DNA of 36,262 nt from an uncultured Clostridia bacterium (GCA_904420015.1 CAJFTS010000054.1:1-36262), one strand, 5' to 3'. Numbered from the stretch's first letter, positions 1-8,859 are shown. The notes: generated by a model not told the origin, from the letters alone. Numbers and translations are program-made.

Positions 1-63
1 CTTTCTCTTTTGATGCACAAACCACATTTTTACTCTTTTCTTTTGCCAAGGCTTTTTTACTTA

Positions 64-88
64 CCCCTGGTAAAACCAGGGGTTTTGT
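64..88 (+). terminator. Hairpin terminator of a gene left of the window
   Basis: A perfect 7-bp stem (CCCCTGG / CCAGGGG) with a TAAAA loop is followed by TTTTGTT on the plus strand. It would end a plus-strand transcript entering from the left. On the minus strand it is a possible second stop behind leuB. Confidence 0.6.
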
Positions 89-103
89 TAAGCCTAAAGG
101 CAA

Positions 104-144
104 CAAAAAAACCGGCCGTCCCGTTGCGGACGGCAGGTTTTTTT
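104..144. terminator. Bidirectional terminator downstream of leuB
   Basis: The stem GCCGTCC / GGACGGC at 115-121 and 128-134 is flanked by a T-run on each strand (138-144 on plus, 104-111 on minus). It lies just after the leuB stop and probably ends the leuAB transcript. Confidence 0.8.
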
Positions 145-152
145 ATAACCAA

Positions 153-1226
153 TCAGACGCGGGCCGCTACCAGGTCGCCCATTTGAGCGGTACCGACCTT
201 TTTCCCGCCCTCGGTCTCGATATCCGGGGTACGGTAGCCTTCGTCGAGCACCTTGGCCACTGCCGCTTCGATGGCGTCGGCCGCCTGGGGCTCCTCCAAG
301 GAATAGCGCAGCAGCATGGACACCGACAGAATGGTAGCCAGAGGGTTGGCGATGCCCTGGCCGGCAATGTCCGGCGCGGAACCGTGGATGGGTTCAAAGA
401 GGCCGTTTTTGCCGCTGCCGAGGCTGGCGGAGGCCAGCATGCCGATGGAGCCGCTGATCATGGAAGCCTCGTCGGACAGGATGTCGCCGAAAATGTTGTT
501 GGTAACGATGACGTCAAACTGCTTGGGATTGCGCACCAACTGCATGGCGCAGTTATCCACATACATGTGGGAAAGCTGGACATCCGGGTATTCCCCACTG
601 ATACGGATGACCGTTTCCCGCCACAGACGGGAGGCTTCCAGCACGTTGGCCTTATCCACCGAGCACAGCTTTCCTCTGCGCTTGCGGGCGGATTCAAAGC
701 CCACCCGGACAATCCGCTCGATCTCCGGCACGGTATACTGCTCGGTGTCGTAGGCGGCGGGCTGGCCGTCCACCTCCCGGCGGCCCCGCTCGCCGAAGTA
801 GATGCCGCCGGTGAGCTCACGCACCACCAAAATATCCAAATCCTCCCCGATGATGTCTCCGCGCAGGGGGGATGAGGCGCGCAGAGGGGCGAAAATCTTT
901 GCCGGGCGCAGATTTGCGAAGAGGCCCATGGCCGAACGAATCCCCAGCAGGCCCGCCTCGGGACGCAGATTGCCCGGGAGGGACTCCCACTTCGGGCCGC
1001 CCACGGCGCCCAAAAGCACCGCGTCGGCCTGGTTGCAGCGCGCTACCGTTTCCTCAGGAAGCGGAACGCCGGTTTGATCGATCGCCGCGCCGCCCAAAAG
1101 CGCCTCGGTATAGGCAATGTCAAACCCAAATTTATCCGCCGCCTTATCCAGCACCTTGACCGCTTCCTTTACGATCTCCGGCCCGATGCCGTCTCCCTTT
1201 AGGAGCACTACCTGATACTTCTTCAT
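153..1226 (-). CDS. leuB: 3-isopropylmalate dehydrogenase
   Basis: LeuB carries out the third step of leucine synthesis, the NAD-dependent oxidation and decarboxylation of 3-isopropylmalate to 2-oxoisocaproate, in the cytoplasm. The 357-residue protein has the usual family length. It begins with the typical GDGIGPEIV motif (about residues 11-19) and carries the [10 protein letters not shown] segment and the C-terminal [12 protein letters not shown] / [10 protein letters not shown] nucleotide- and substrate-binding region that define the isocitrate/isopropylmalate dehydrogenase fold. The ATG is preceded by AAAGGTG about 10 nt upstream. It lies 50 nt after leuA on the same strand, so it is most likely cotranscribed under the T-box. 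A TATAAT-like stretch occurs in the gap, but I see no convincing -35 with it. The leuC and leuD genes for the intermediate isomerase are not in this window. Confidence 0.96.
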   Translation of the reverse strand: MKKYQVVLLKGDGIGPEIVKEAVKVLDKAADKFGFDIAYTEALLGGAAIDQTGVPLPEETVARCNQADAVLLGAVGGPKWESLPGNLRPEAGLLGIRSAMGLFANLRPAKIFAPLRASSPLRGDIIGEDLDILVVRELTGGIYFGERGRREVDGQPAAYDTEQYTVPEIERIVRVGFESARKRRGKLCSVDKANVLEASRLWRETVIRISGEYPDVQLSHMYVDNCAMQLVRNPKQFDVIVTNNIFGDILSDEASMISGSIGMLASASLGSGKNGLFEPIHGSAPDIAGQGIANPLATILSVSMLLRYSLEEPQAADAIEAAVAKVLDEGYRTPDIETEGGKKVGTAQMGDLVAARV

Positions 1227-1276
1227 TTGCGAACCACACCTTTATTATAATATATCCCAATGGCGTTGCACTGTCC

Positions 1277-2959
1277 TCACTTGGACAGGGAACGGTTGAT
1301 GGCGCAGAGCACGCCGCGGATGGAGGCGATGTTGATGTTGCTGGCCACGCCTACGCCGAACACGTCCTGACCGGCCGGATTCTTCAGATGGATGTAAGCG
1401 ATGGCCTTGGAATCGGAGCCCTTGGAAATGGCATGCTCATGGTAGGAAATGAACTGGTAGCCGTCCAGGCCAATCCGCTTAATGGCGTTGAAAAAGGCGT
1501 CGATGGGGCCGTTTCCGTGGCCGACGATCTCCATATCCTTTCCGCCGTGGGAGACCACGCCCTCAAAGCAGACGGCCGCCTCCCCATTGGTGCCCGACTC
1601 CTGGTTGATCTTATGCCGCTTGAGCAGGTAGGGGGAACGGACGCTGAGATATTCCCGCTCGAACAGGTCGAAAACCTCCTGGGACTTGAGCTCCCGCCCC
1701 GCCTCGTCGCAGGCGGCCTTGACGATGCTTCCGAACTCTGGATGCATCTCCTTGGGCAGATGGTAGCCGAACTCCGACTGCATAACATAGGCGGCACCGC
1801 CCTTGCCCGACTGGGAGTTGATGCGGATGACCGGCTCGTACTGGCGGCCGATGTCCGCCGGGTCGATGGGCAGGTAGGGAACCTCCCAGTATTCGGTACC
1901 GCTCTCCTTCATATAGGCTTTCCCCTTGCTGATGGCGTCCTGGTGGGAGCCGGAGAAGGCGGTGAAAACCAGCTCGCCCGCATAGGGGTGGCGCTGATGG
2001 ACCGGCATCTTGGTGCATTCCTCATAGACCTCCCGGACAGCGTTGATATTGCTGAAATCCAGCTTCGGGTCCACCCCCTGGGTATACATGTTCAGCGCCA
2101 GCGTTACGATATCCACGTTGCCGGTGCGTTCGCCGTTGCCGAACAGGGTGCCTTCCACCCGGTCGGCGCCCGCCATCATCGCCAGCTCCGCATCCGCCAC
2201 GCCGGTCCCCCGGTCGTTGTGGGGATGGACGGAAACAATGGCCCGGTCACGCCAGGGCAGGTTGCGGCAGAAATACTCCACCTGGTCGGCAAAGCCGTTG
2301 GGGGTGCTCATCTGCACCGTAGAGGGCAGGTTCAGGATCACCTTGTTTTCCTCGGTGGCGCCCAGGGCCTCCAGCACCTGCTGGCAGATGGCCACGGCGT
2401 TCTCCCCTTCGGTGCCGGAGAAGGATTCCGGCGAATACTCGAAGCGGATGTTGGTGCCCGATCCGTCCATTTCACGGGTCAGCTCCCGGATGAGCTTGGC
2501 GCCCTCCACGGCAATGTCGATGATGCCGGCCATATCCTTGTGAAAGACCACCTTGCGCTGCAAGGTGGAGGTGGAATTATAAAAATGGACGATGACGTTC
2601 TTCGCGCCGCGGATGGCCTCGAAGGTCTTGCGGATCAAGTGGGGCCTGGCCTGCACCAGCACCTGGATGGTCACGTCGTCGGGAATGTGGTTTTCCTCGA
2701 TGAGGGTGCGCAGGATCTCATACTCGGTCTCGGAGGCGGAGGGGAACCCCACCTCAATCTCCTTAAACCCCACGTCCACCAGGGTATGGAACATCTTGAG
2801 CTTTTCCTGCAAATTCATAGGGTTGACCAAAGCCTGGTTTCCGTCGCGCAGGTCTACCGAGCACCAGACGGGGGCTTTGTCAATCACCTTGCCCGGCCAC
2901 TGCCGGTCGGGCAGGTCGACGGGGGTGAACGGAATGTACTTTTCAAACTTTTCTTTCAT
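1277..2959 (-). CDS. leuA: 2-isopropylmalate synthase (long LeuA type)
   Basis: LeuA condenses acetyl-CoA with 2-oxoisovalerate to give 2-isopropylmalate, the committed step to leucine. The N-terminal HMGL-like TIM barrel shows the metal/substrate motif DLRDGNQ at residues 36-42 and the HPHNDRGTG metal motif near residue 250. The last 120 or so residues form the LeuA regulatory domain, where leucine feedback normally acts. At 560 residues it belongs to the longer class-2 LeuA type that starts with a segment like FTPVDLPDRQWP. I place the start at the ATG whose SD sequence AAAGGAG lies 8 nt upstream; a further in-frame ATG 18 nt upstream overlaps that SD and is less likely. First gene after the leucine T-box leader, with leuB downstream. 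Confidence 0.95.
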   Translation of the reverse strand: MKEKFEKYIPFTPVDLPDRQWPGKVIDKAPVWCSVDLRDGNQALVNPMNLQEKLKMFHTLVDVGFKEIEVGFPSASETEYEILRTLIEENHIPDDVTIQVLVQARPHLIRKTFEAIRGAKNVIVHFYNSTSTLQRKVVFHKDMAGIIDIAVEGAKLIRELTREMDGSGTNIRFEYSPESFSGTEGENAVAICQQVLEALGATEENKVILNLPSTVQMSTPNGFADQVEYFCRNLPWRDRAIVSVHPHNDRGTGVADAELAMMAGADRVEGTLFGNGERTGNVDIVTLALNMYTQGVDPKLDFSNINAVREVYEECTKMPVHQRHPYAGELVFTAFSGSHQDAISKGKAYMKESGTEYWEVPYLPIDPADIGRQYEPVIRINSQSGKGGAAYVMQSEFGYHLPKEMHPEFGSIVKAACDEAGRELKSQEVFDLFEREYLSVRSPYLLKRHKINQESGTNGEAAVCFEGVVSHGGKDMEIVGHGNGPIDAFFNAIKRIGLDGYQFISYHEHAISKGSDSKAIAYIHLKNPAGQDVFGVGVASNINIASIRGVLCAINRSLSK

Positions 2960-3020
2960 GGGGCATGCTCCTTTCAAATAAACTGGTCAGCCGGTGAAAA
3001 AGAGCAACGGGTTTTTTGGG

Positions 3021-3060
3021 TACAAAAAAGCCCCTGTATGTGAAAATTCACATACAGGGG
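3021..3060 (-). terminator. T-box attenuator terminator before leuA
   Basis: A perfect inverted repeat (CCCCTGTATGTGA on both arms, loop AATT, 3031-3060) is followed on the minus strand by CTTTTTTGT. It is the intrinsic terminator that competes with the T-box antiterminator, 60-70 nt before the leuA start. Confidence 0.9.
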
Positions 3061-3316
3061 CGTCGAACAACCATTCTACGCGGTACCACCCTACTTCGAT
3101 GCGGTTCCCCGCATCCTCACCGGCCTCTAGCAAGGCCTTGACCGATAACGCCGTCACAAGCGTCCCGTCCTACCGCCTTGCGGCATCGGGCGGGCAACTC
3201 AGGGATGAGCTATACACACAGCCTCCGCCACCGGCTCGCACCATCCGCCGGTTCTCTGAACGCTTCCCGCTGTGTCTTATTCCCTTCCTCGTCTTTCCCA
3301 AAATCAGATTTGATTT
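3031..3316 (-). ncRNA. Leucine-specific T-box leader
   Basis: Read on the minus strand, this leader holds the hallmark T-box sequence GGGTGGTACCGCG (3079-3091), which pairs with the free CCA end of an uncharged tRNA. Upstream are Stem I elements and a CTC triplet at 3207-3209 in the context CTCATCCCTGAG, which fits a leucine specifier codon. A terminator hairpin follows. Uncharged tRNA-Leu should stabilise the antiterminator and let leuAB be transcribed. The specifier is read by eye from the flanking sequence, and the leader boundaries are approximate: the 5' end is set by the promoter and the 3' end by the terminator. Confidence 0.93.
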
Positions 3317-3322
3317 TCCCCT

Positions 3323-3351
3323 ATTATAGGCACATCCTCCTGCCTTGTCAA
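3323..3351 (-). promoter_or_regulatory. Consensus vegetative promoter of the leu operon
   Basis: A perfect TTGACA (3346-3351) and a perfect TATAAT (3323-3328) are separated by exactly 17 nt on the minus strand. Transcription should start near 3316, directly ahead of the T-box Stem I. A full-consensus promoter suits an operon whose control is exerted at leader termination. Confidence 0.92.
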
Positions 3352-3419
3352 GGGCGTTTCCCAAAAAAATTCCCCCGCCCCGTCCATCCGCCGGACGGCG
3401 CCGCCCGAAGGCGCCTTCC

Positions 3420-4163
3420 CTACCACAGGAGAAAAACCGCCGCCACCGCGTACAGCAGGCTGGTCAGCGTACCCAGCAGATAGTATTCCGCAAACTTCGG
3501 CTCCTTGGCAATGCGGTCGTACCGGGCGATGGATTTGGCCGTGAGCACCAGCCCCACGGCCGCATACTGCCCGAGGCAGAGCATGGCCATCATCACGATG
3601 CGCTCCAGCGTCCCAATGGTGGCGCCCGCCTTCCCGACCTCCTCCCCGGCGTCCTTTTCCGGGCGGAACCGGCCGAACAGGTTGACGAACAGGAGGTTGG
3701 CCGGCTTGCCCGCCAGCAGCAGGAGGACGGCCGCTTTGAGCAGGTCCTGCGTGGAAAAGGCAAGCGCCGGCGCCGCCGATTCCGGCCAGGCCCGCAGGGA
3801 GAGCCCCCCGCCCCCAAAGGAGAGCGAGAGCAGGAATAAAAGCAACAGATGCACCGCCTGATCGGCCAGGAAAAGCCCGCCCGGGTGCTCCTGCACCAGC
3901 TCCGAGCGGCGGGTAAGGAAAAATTTTGCGATATCCACCGCCAGATGGAAAAGGGCAGCCAGAACCCCTATATACAAAATTTCAAAGGAAAAGGGGACGG
4001 CAAGCAGCAAAACGGCAAGGATGCATAGGGCGTAGATCCCGCCGTGCAGCATAACGGAAAAAAGGCTGTCCGCCTTTCGCTTGGCAAGCGCAGGGGTTTG
4101 AAAGGTAAAATCCCCGAGCAAATGCCCCAGCAGCAGCACCAAGAACAGCGTGCTTTGGATCAC
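3420..4163 (-). CDS. DUF3307 multi-membrane-span protein
   Basis: This 247-residue integral membrane protein begins VIQSTLFLVLLLGHLLGDFTFQ and matches the DUF3307 family by its HLLGDF(x)FQ start and repeated hydrophobic spans. I count about six or seven segments, including one rich in leucine around the middle. The biochemical role of the family is not known to me. I use the GTG at 4163 rather than a more upstream start because it has a GGGAGGTG SD and overlaps the upstream SatD stop in the GTGA arrangement, a sign of translational coupling. DUF3307 proteins often sit beside SatD proteins, as here, so a SatD-controlled membrane function is the likely arrangement. Substrate and mechanism remain open. 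Confidence 0.85.
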   Translation of the reverse strand: MIQSTLFLVLLLGHLLGDFTFQTPALAKRKADSLFSVMLHGGIYALCILAVLLLAVPFSFEILYIGVLAALFHLAVDIAKFFLTRRSELVQEHPGGLFLADQAVHLLLLFLLSLSFGGGGLSLRAWPESAAPALAFSTQDLLKAAVLLLLAGKPANLLFVNLFGRFRPEKDAGEEVGKAGATIGTLERIVMMAMLCLGQYAAVGLVLTAKSIARYDRIAKEPKFAEYYLLGTLTSLLYAVAAVFLLW

Positions 4164-4816
4164 GGCTCCCACCTCCCGTATACCTGCTCCAAATAGGCCC
4201 GGATCTCTTCCAGCGCATAGCGGTAGGAATAAAACCGGGCGCTTTTGAAGGCCCGATTGACGCTCGACTGGCTCACACCCAGGCGGGCGGCGATCTTCTC
4301 CTGGGTTTCTCCAGTCTGCAGATAGAGACTGATCTTTTCCCGCTGCTGCTCGGTCCATTCCCGCTCCACCTGCCGCAAAAGGAGGGCGGCGGCGTTGAGA
4401 ATCCCGTCGGCAGGGGCGCCGGAGTAGAACAGCAGCTCTTCCTTCGCCCGTTCCCTTCCCCGCTCGCTCTCCTTCATCCGCTCCAGCATGGCCCGGGCGT
4501 AATGGTAGGCGGGGCCGTCCGCACCGATGGCAAGACGGCGGGAAATCGGAGTGGTGATCTCCCCCACCCCGATGCCGAAGCGCAGCCGCACCGGATGCAT
4601 CCGCCTCTGTATCTCCTCGACCAAATCAAAGGCGGGGACCGGCGTGGAAAGCAGGCACTGGAATTCGTCCCCCAGCGTAATGGTACCGTCGGAGGCCAGC
4701 GCCGCCTCGTAGCTGCGGTTGACCGCGCGAAGGGCCTGCGCCAGCCGGGCCTGCACCCCGGCCCGGTCGAGAAGCTGCTTGGATTGAATGATATCTCCAA
4801 TGACGGCGCAATACAC
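4160..4816 (-). CDS. SatD family protein with C-terminal helix-turn-helix
   Basis: The 218-residue protein starts MYCAVIGDIIQSK and contains TLGDEFQCLL and RFGIGVGEI, features of the SatD family named after the acid-tolerance locus of Streptococcus mutans. Its last part (about residues 168-195, TQEKIAARLGVSQSSVNRAF) is a clear sigma-70-region-4-like helix-turn-helix, so DNA binding is likely. The N-terminal half resembles a nucleotide-cyclase-like ferredoxin fold (IGDI, GDEF), but I see no basis for claiming catalysis. The start is a GTG preceded by GAGGTG at 7 nt. It overlaps the DUF3307 gene by 4 nt. A promoter with repeated ATACATG elements precedes it, which would fit autoregulation. Confidence 0.85.
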   Translation of the reverse strand: MYCAVIGDIIQSKQLLDRAGVQARLAQALRAVNRSYEAALASDGTITLGDEFQCLLSTPVPAFDLVEEIQRRMHPVRLRFGIGVGEITTPISRRLAIGADGPAYHYARAMLERMKESERGRERAKEELLFYSGAPADGILNAAALLLRQVEREWTEQQREKISLYLQTGETQEKIAARLGVSQSSVNRAFKSARFYSYRYALEEIRAYLEQVYGRWEP

Positions 4817-4838
4817 AGTCGATCACCTCGTTGGATAT

Positions 4839-4867
4839 AGGATAACACAATCCATGCATGTATTCAA
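4839..4867 (-). promoter_or_regulatory. satD promoter with flanking ATACATG repeats
   Basis: TTGAAT (4862-4867) and TATCCT (4839-4844) are spaced by 17 nt on the minus strand, ahead of the satD-like GTG. Two copies of ATACATG lie 15 nt apart on either side of the -35 element, where a repressor could bind; this is inference. Confidence 0.6.
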
Positions 4868-5020
4868 TTCATGTATGAAACTATGCATAAATTTTGCTTA
4901 TAATTCATCTCTCAAATGCACCCGGTCTCTCTTCTTTTGATCCGCATCGCCTTATTCAGCTAATTTTCTATATTTTTTTCTAATTGCATTATTTTTTTGT
5001 ATAAAGAATGAATATCCCGG

Positions 5021-5048
5021 TTGAAATTTCTATTTTAACTGGTATAAT
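5021..5048 (+). promoter_or_regulatory. Promoter of the secreted SGNH esterase gene
   Basis: TTGAAA (5021-5026) and a perfect TATAAT (5043-5048) are 16 nt apart. The expected start near 5055 leaves a leader of about 240 nt. Confidence 0.75.
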
Positions 5049-5054
5049 AAAGGA

Positions 5055-5297
5055 GTGTTCGTGAAAAAAGTGTGCGATTTGTACAAGGCCTCCCTTGGGA
5101 GCGGTACAACGGGCGCGGGCCCACCGGCACACTAGCCGCGAACCGATGAGAGAATCCCTTTGAGCGAAGCCGCCGAAAGATACGGCTTCCTTCGTTTTAA
5201 GGGAAAAGGATGCTGGAGAAAGCCTTTCCTCACCTGGATCGCTCTCCAGGCGCGTCCGGAAAACGACACCTTTGCAGATGAAGGAGGAGAAAAAAGA
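5055..5297 (+). other. Long structured 5' leader of the esterase gene
   Basis: About 240 nt lie between the promoter and the esterase start. Several hairpins are visible: TTGTAC/GTACAA (5079-5084 with 5104-5109) around an inner CTCCC/GGGAG, GAAGCCG/CGGCTTC (5166-5172 with 5183-5189) and CCTGGA/TCCAGG (5233-5238 with 5245-5250). I recognise no known riboswitch class and no attenuator with a T-run. No gene is supported here. Confidence 0.5.
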
Positions 5298-8200
5298 ATG
5301 ACAAGATCATGGAAAAAGGGCCTCTCCGTGCTGCTGAGCGCGCTGATGCTGATGTCCAGCATCGCCTTCTCAGGAATCGCGTCGGCGGCCCCGGCTGACG
5401 ATGACACCTTCCCGGTCGGGTCGACCATGAAGTTCGACTTCGGCAACAGTTCACAGGAACCGGTCGACGGCTACATTTCCGTCAGCGGCTATGACCGCTA
5501 CGACGAAGCCAAGGGATACGGCTGGCAGCCCTTTGACGGGCAGCTGTCGGGTTCTTCGGAAATGAACCCTCCCGACGCGATTCTCGGCGACGGAGTGAAT
5601 TACAACAACATCCGCACCCAGGTAAGCAGCTCGGTGGTGGAATATTCCTATCCGACCTTTACGGTGGACCTGCCCAACGGCCTGTACGATGTGCGGATCA
5701 TCCAAGGTGCAAAATGGAACCCCTATGTATCCGGCGCTTACATAAACGGCAACATGAACGCCGTCAAATGGTCCACCGAAGAATGGGCCGACGCATACAC
5801 CGAGCCTTCCCAGGCCAGCTGGATTGAGAGCAAGGCCGGCGAGTGGCGGGACAACACCGTGCGCGTGGCCGTGTATGACGGCCAGATGACGGTGGAGCTG
5901 GCCACCAGCCTTACAAACGACGGCGTCTCCGGCACGGGGCGCATCAACGCCATGGAGATCACCCGTGTTGAGCAGCAGGCGGCCAGCGAGCAGCCCCGCA
6001 TCCGCTTCATCGGCGACTCCACCGTGGCCACCTATCCCCCCTACGACCAGCCCGACCTGACCCCCATCCCCGAACAGACCGGCTGGGGCTCGGAATTCGC
6101 CAACAAGCAGTTCTTTGCCGACAACGTCATCATTGACAATAAGGGACGCGGCGGCTATTCCGCCCGCAACTTCATCAGCAAGGGCGACTTCAACCGCTTC
6201 TTTGTGGATGCAAAGCCCGGCGATACGGTTATGATCGAATGGGGCATCAACGAGACGGCCGCCGGCCGGCGGTATATCAACCCCAACGATTCGGCTCTGT
6301 ATAAAGAGTATCTGATGAAATACGTCAATGCCGTGCGCGCCTTCGGCGGTACGCCGGTCCTGGTGACCCCGCATACCGGCAACGGCAACCTTCTGAAGTA
6401 TATGCGCGAGCTGGCGCAGGAAGAGAATATCCTTCTCATCGACATGAATACGGAGTACGCCGCTTATAAGAAAGCGGTCCCCACCGCCAGCAGCTACCTG
6501 ACGGTGGACGGCACCCATCCGTCCCGGGTGGGCGGCATCCTCTGCGCCCAGATGGTCACCAACGCGCTGAAGGATCTGGATACCCCCATCAGCCCCTATG
6601 TGAAGGCGGTCCCCGTCAACACCACCCAGGCTCCTACCGCGGTGGTCTCCAACATTTCCATCTACCGGCAGACCTCCGGCAGCGTCACCCTGACGTGGGA
6701 GATGCCGGAATCGGTCATCTACGATCCCAACCAGCTGATTACCCGGTACCCCGTTTACCGCAAGGCGGCGGGCGCGCCGGAGAGCGAGTATGTACAGGTG
6801 GGCGAAGGCACGGCCTATGTAACCCCCGACCTGACCGCTCCCCAGCTGAAGATCACGCTGGAATCCCCGGCCACCGGCGATTATGATTACGCCATCGCCG
6901 CTACCGGCCTGACCGGCACCGGCCCCAAATCCGAGCCCTTCACCGTGCGCCAGTACGAGGCCACGCCCCGTGAAGCGCTTGAAAACCTGGTCAACGCATA
7001 CGGCTACGAGCAGTTCTATGCTCCCTATCACTACACCCTTGAATCCTATACGGCGCTGGCAAAGGCCGGCTCAGAGGCAGTGGACATCCTCGAGGATGAA
7101 AACGCTTCCGACGAAGCGCTCAACGCCGCCCTCAACAATATGCGCAACGCTGTCAACGGGCTGGAATACGGTCCCAGCATCGTGATCAGAGACGACATGG
7201 AGGGCGAGTTTGAGACCAACTGGGGCACCAAGGCCAACGGCGGCGATGTGCCGATCACCCGTGAGCTGGAGGAAGACGGCAACCATTACCTCAACTTCTA
7301 CGTCTCCGCTTCCGGCGGCCGCGCCAGAGTAAAGAGCTTTGACGCTGTGGAGTCGGATAAGCTGGCCCTGGAGTTCGACTGGCTGCCCGGCAACCCCGAC
7401 CGCCGCAACGTGACGGAGTTCCGTTTCTTCGGTTCCTCCAATTCCAGCGATCCTTACTTTACCCTGAAAACCTCCAACAACGGCCATATCGGCTATGTGG
7501 CGGGGTATCAGTACGCCGACATCCAAAGCGACGGCTTTGAAAAGGGCCCGGCAGTGGACCTCGGCCTGCGCAACGACATCTGGTATTCCGTCCAAGTGGT
7601 CTTTGACTACAACACCCATACCGCCGATCTGTTGATCAGCCCGAAGGATATAGCTTCCTATGCGGACGAATACGCTTATGTCACCGACATCGCGATTCCG
7701 GAGGACGCGAAGGATCTGACCTCCATGCGCTGGCACACCGCCCGCGGCAAGAACGACACCGGCGGAAACGATTTGTCCACCCTGTGGAGCACCAATGTGG
7801 ACAACTTCGGCATCTATTATGTCCCGGCCGGAACGGTCATCGACTACAGCGCCTTCCAGGCAATCTACGACCAAGTAACCGAGATCATTCTGGCGGACGA
7901 TTACGAGGAGAAATATACCGAGGCTTCGAGAGAGGCTCTGGAATCCGCTATTTCGTTGTTCTACTATATCGATTCCGACTTCTCCCTGCAGGCGGATTAC
8001 GATTACCTCGTCGAGCAGGTTTCCAATGCCATCGACGGGCTGGTGCTGGATTCCTCCATGATTACGGTTGAGGCGGACGCCGCTTCCTATCTCCCCAACC
8101 AGACCATTACCGTCACTGCCGTCCTGCCTGACACCGTGGTCAAGCCCTACCTGGTCAGCGAGTCCGGCAGCGGCCTAGCCTCCACCCGCGAATATGTAGA

Positions 8201-8639
8201 CAACGGCGACGGCACTAAGACCTGGACCCTGACCTTCTCGCTGGGAACCAAGGGTGATAGGACCTTGAAGCTGTTTGCAGACGGCGTGGACACCGGCAAG
8301 ACGGTTTCCTTCGCCATCACCGACCCGCCGGTGGATCCTGCCGATCCGGCTCCCTCCGTGATCTCGGTAACCGGTCCGACCGATACAGTCGGGTGCAACG
8401 AAGCCTTTACCGTTACCTTCGTGACCAATAAGAGCGCGAAGATTGTCCGGCTCTTCAATGAGAACGGCGTCGGCATGGCGCCCACCTCCTGCGTATCCAC
8501 CGAAAACGATGACGGCACGATTACCTGGACCATGACTTTGAGCGTCGGTTCCACCGGTAACCGCGTCTTTACGGCGAAGGCCGCCAACTATGACCGCGTT
8601 TTCTACGGCGATCAAACCCTGGAGGTACGCGTTCGGTAG
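5298..8639 (+). CDS. Secreted CE12-like rhamnogalacturonan acetylesterase, multidomain
   Basis: This protein of 1113 residues is predicted to remove acetyl groups from rhamnogalacturonan outside the cell. A signal peptide (about 1-34, ending ASA) precedes an N-terminal FDFG carbohydrate-binding-like domain (about 45-230) of the type that precedes RhgT/YesY esterases. The SGNH hydrolase domain follows (about 235-430) with GDST (Ser241) and DGTH (Asp404, His407) as the likely catalytic triad, plus block II glycines near 285. Its block III reads GINE (316-319), where GHND is more usual. Next come a fibronectin-III-like domain, a FIVAR-like helical segment, a concanavalin-type domain, a second FIVAR-like segment, and the tandem C-terminal modules A (8061-8334) and B (8350-8636). 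The start is set by AAGGAGGAG 8 nt upstream of the ATG. Transcribed alone, with its own promoter and terminator. Confidence 0.88.
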   Translation: MTRSWKKGLSVLLSALMLMSSIAFSGIASAAPADDDTFPVGSTMKFDFGNSSQEPVDGYISVSGYDRYDEAKGYGWQPFDGQLSGSSEMNPPDAILGDGVNYNNIRTQVSSSVVEYSYPTFTVDLPNGLYDVRIIQGAKWNPYVSGAYINGNMNAVKWSTEEWADAYTEPSQASWIESKAGEWRDNTVRVAVYDGQMTVELATSLTNDGVSGTGRINAMEITRVEQQAASEQPRIRFIGDSTVATYPPYDQPDLTPIPEQTGWGSEFANKQFFADNVIIDNKGRGGYSARNFISKGDFNRFFVDAKPGDTVMIEWGINETAAGRRYINPNDSALYKEYLMKYVNAVRAFGGTPVLVTPHTGNGNLLKYMRELAQEENILLIDMNTEYAAYKKAVPTASSYLTVDGTHPSRVGGILCAQMVTNALKDLDTPISPYVKAVPVNTTQAPTAVVSNISIYRQTSGSVTLTWEMPESVIYDPNQLITRYPVYRKAAGAPESEYVQVGEGTAYVTPDLTAPQLKITLESPATGDYDYAIAATGLTGTGPKSEPFTVRQYEATPREALENLVNAYGYEQFYAPYHYTLESYTALAKAGSEAVDILEDENASDEALNAALNNMRNAVNGLEYGPSIVIRDDMEGEFETNWGTKANGGDVPITRELEEDGNHYLNFYVSASGGRARVKSFDAVESDKLALEFDWLPGNPDRRNVTEFRFFGSSNSSDPYFTLKTSNNGHIGYVAGYQYADIQSDGFEKGPAVDLGLRNDIWYSVQVVFDYNTHTADLLISPKDIASYADEYAYVTDIAIPEDAKDLTSMRWHTARGKNDTGGNDLSTLWSTNVDNFGIYYVPAGTVIDYSAFQAIYDQVTEIILADDYEEKYTEASREALESAISLFYYIDSDFSLQADYDYLVEQVSNAIDGLVLDSSMITVEADAASYLPNQTITVTAVLPDTVVKPYLVSESGSGLASTREYVDNGDGTKTWTLTFSLGTKGDRTLKLFADGVDTGKTVSFAITDPPVDPADPAPSVISVTGPTDTVGCNEAFTVTFVTNKSAKIVRLFNENGVGMAPTSCVSTENDDGTITWTMTLSVGSTGNRVFTAKAANYDRVFYGDQTLEVRVR

Positions 8640-8664
8640 AATAACCATTCAATCCGCTTATTTG

Positions 8665-8706
8665 GAGGCGGCCCCTCTAGTTGGGCCGCCTCTGATCCTT
8701 TTTGTT
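8665..8706 (+). terminator. Terminator of the esterase gene
   Basis: A 10-bp GC-rich stem (GAGGCGGCCC / GGGCCGCCTC, 8665-8674 and 8683-8692) is followed by CTTTTTGTT, 25 nt after the stop codon. Confidence 0.88.
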
Positions 8707-8780
8707 AGGGTTTTATATAAAAATGCATGATAGTTGTTATTACATTCATCAAATTTCTATGTCAAAATAGCAGAATTCCC

Positions 8781-8809
8781 TTGCTTTTGTTGTGGGATTT
8801 CGCTATGAT
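8781..8809 (+). promoter_or_regulatory. Promoter of the first PL11 lyase gene
   Basis: TTGCTT (8781-8786) and TATGAT (8804-8809) are 17 nt apart, about 50 nt ahead of the lyase start. The short leader contrasts with the long leaders of the esterase and glycosidase genes. Confidence 0.72.
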
Positions 8810-8859
8810 GAAAGCATCCCGGACAGGGAGAATTAGAAAAAAGGGAGATGTTAAAAACG

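Noticed and set aside
1388-3043. Long plus-strand frame across leuA
   Set aside because: Antisense shadow of leuA, with no SD and no recognisable domain.
5061-5135. 24-codon frame starting GTG behind AAGGAG in the esterase leader
   Set aside because: The SD at 5050-5055 lies at or before the expected transcription start (about 5055), so it would not be part of the mRNA.
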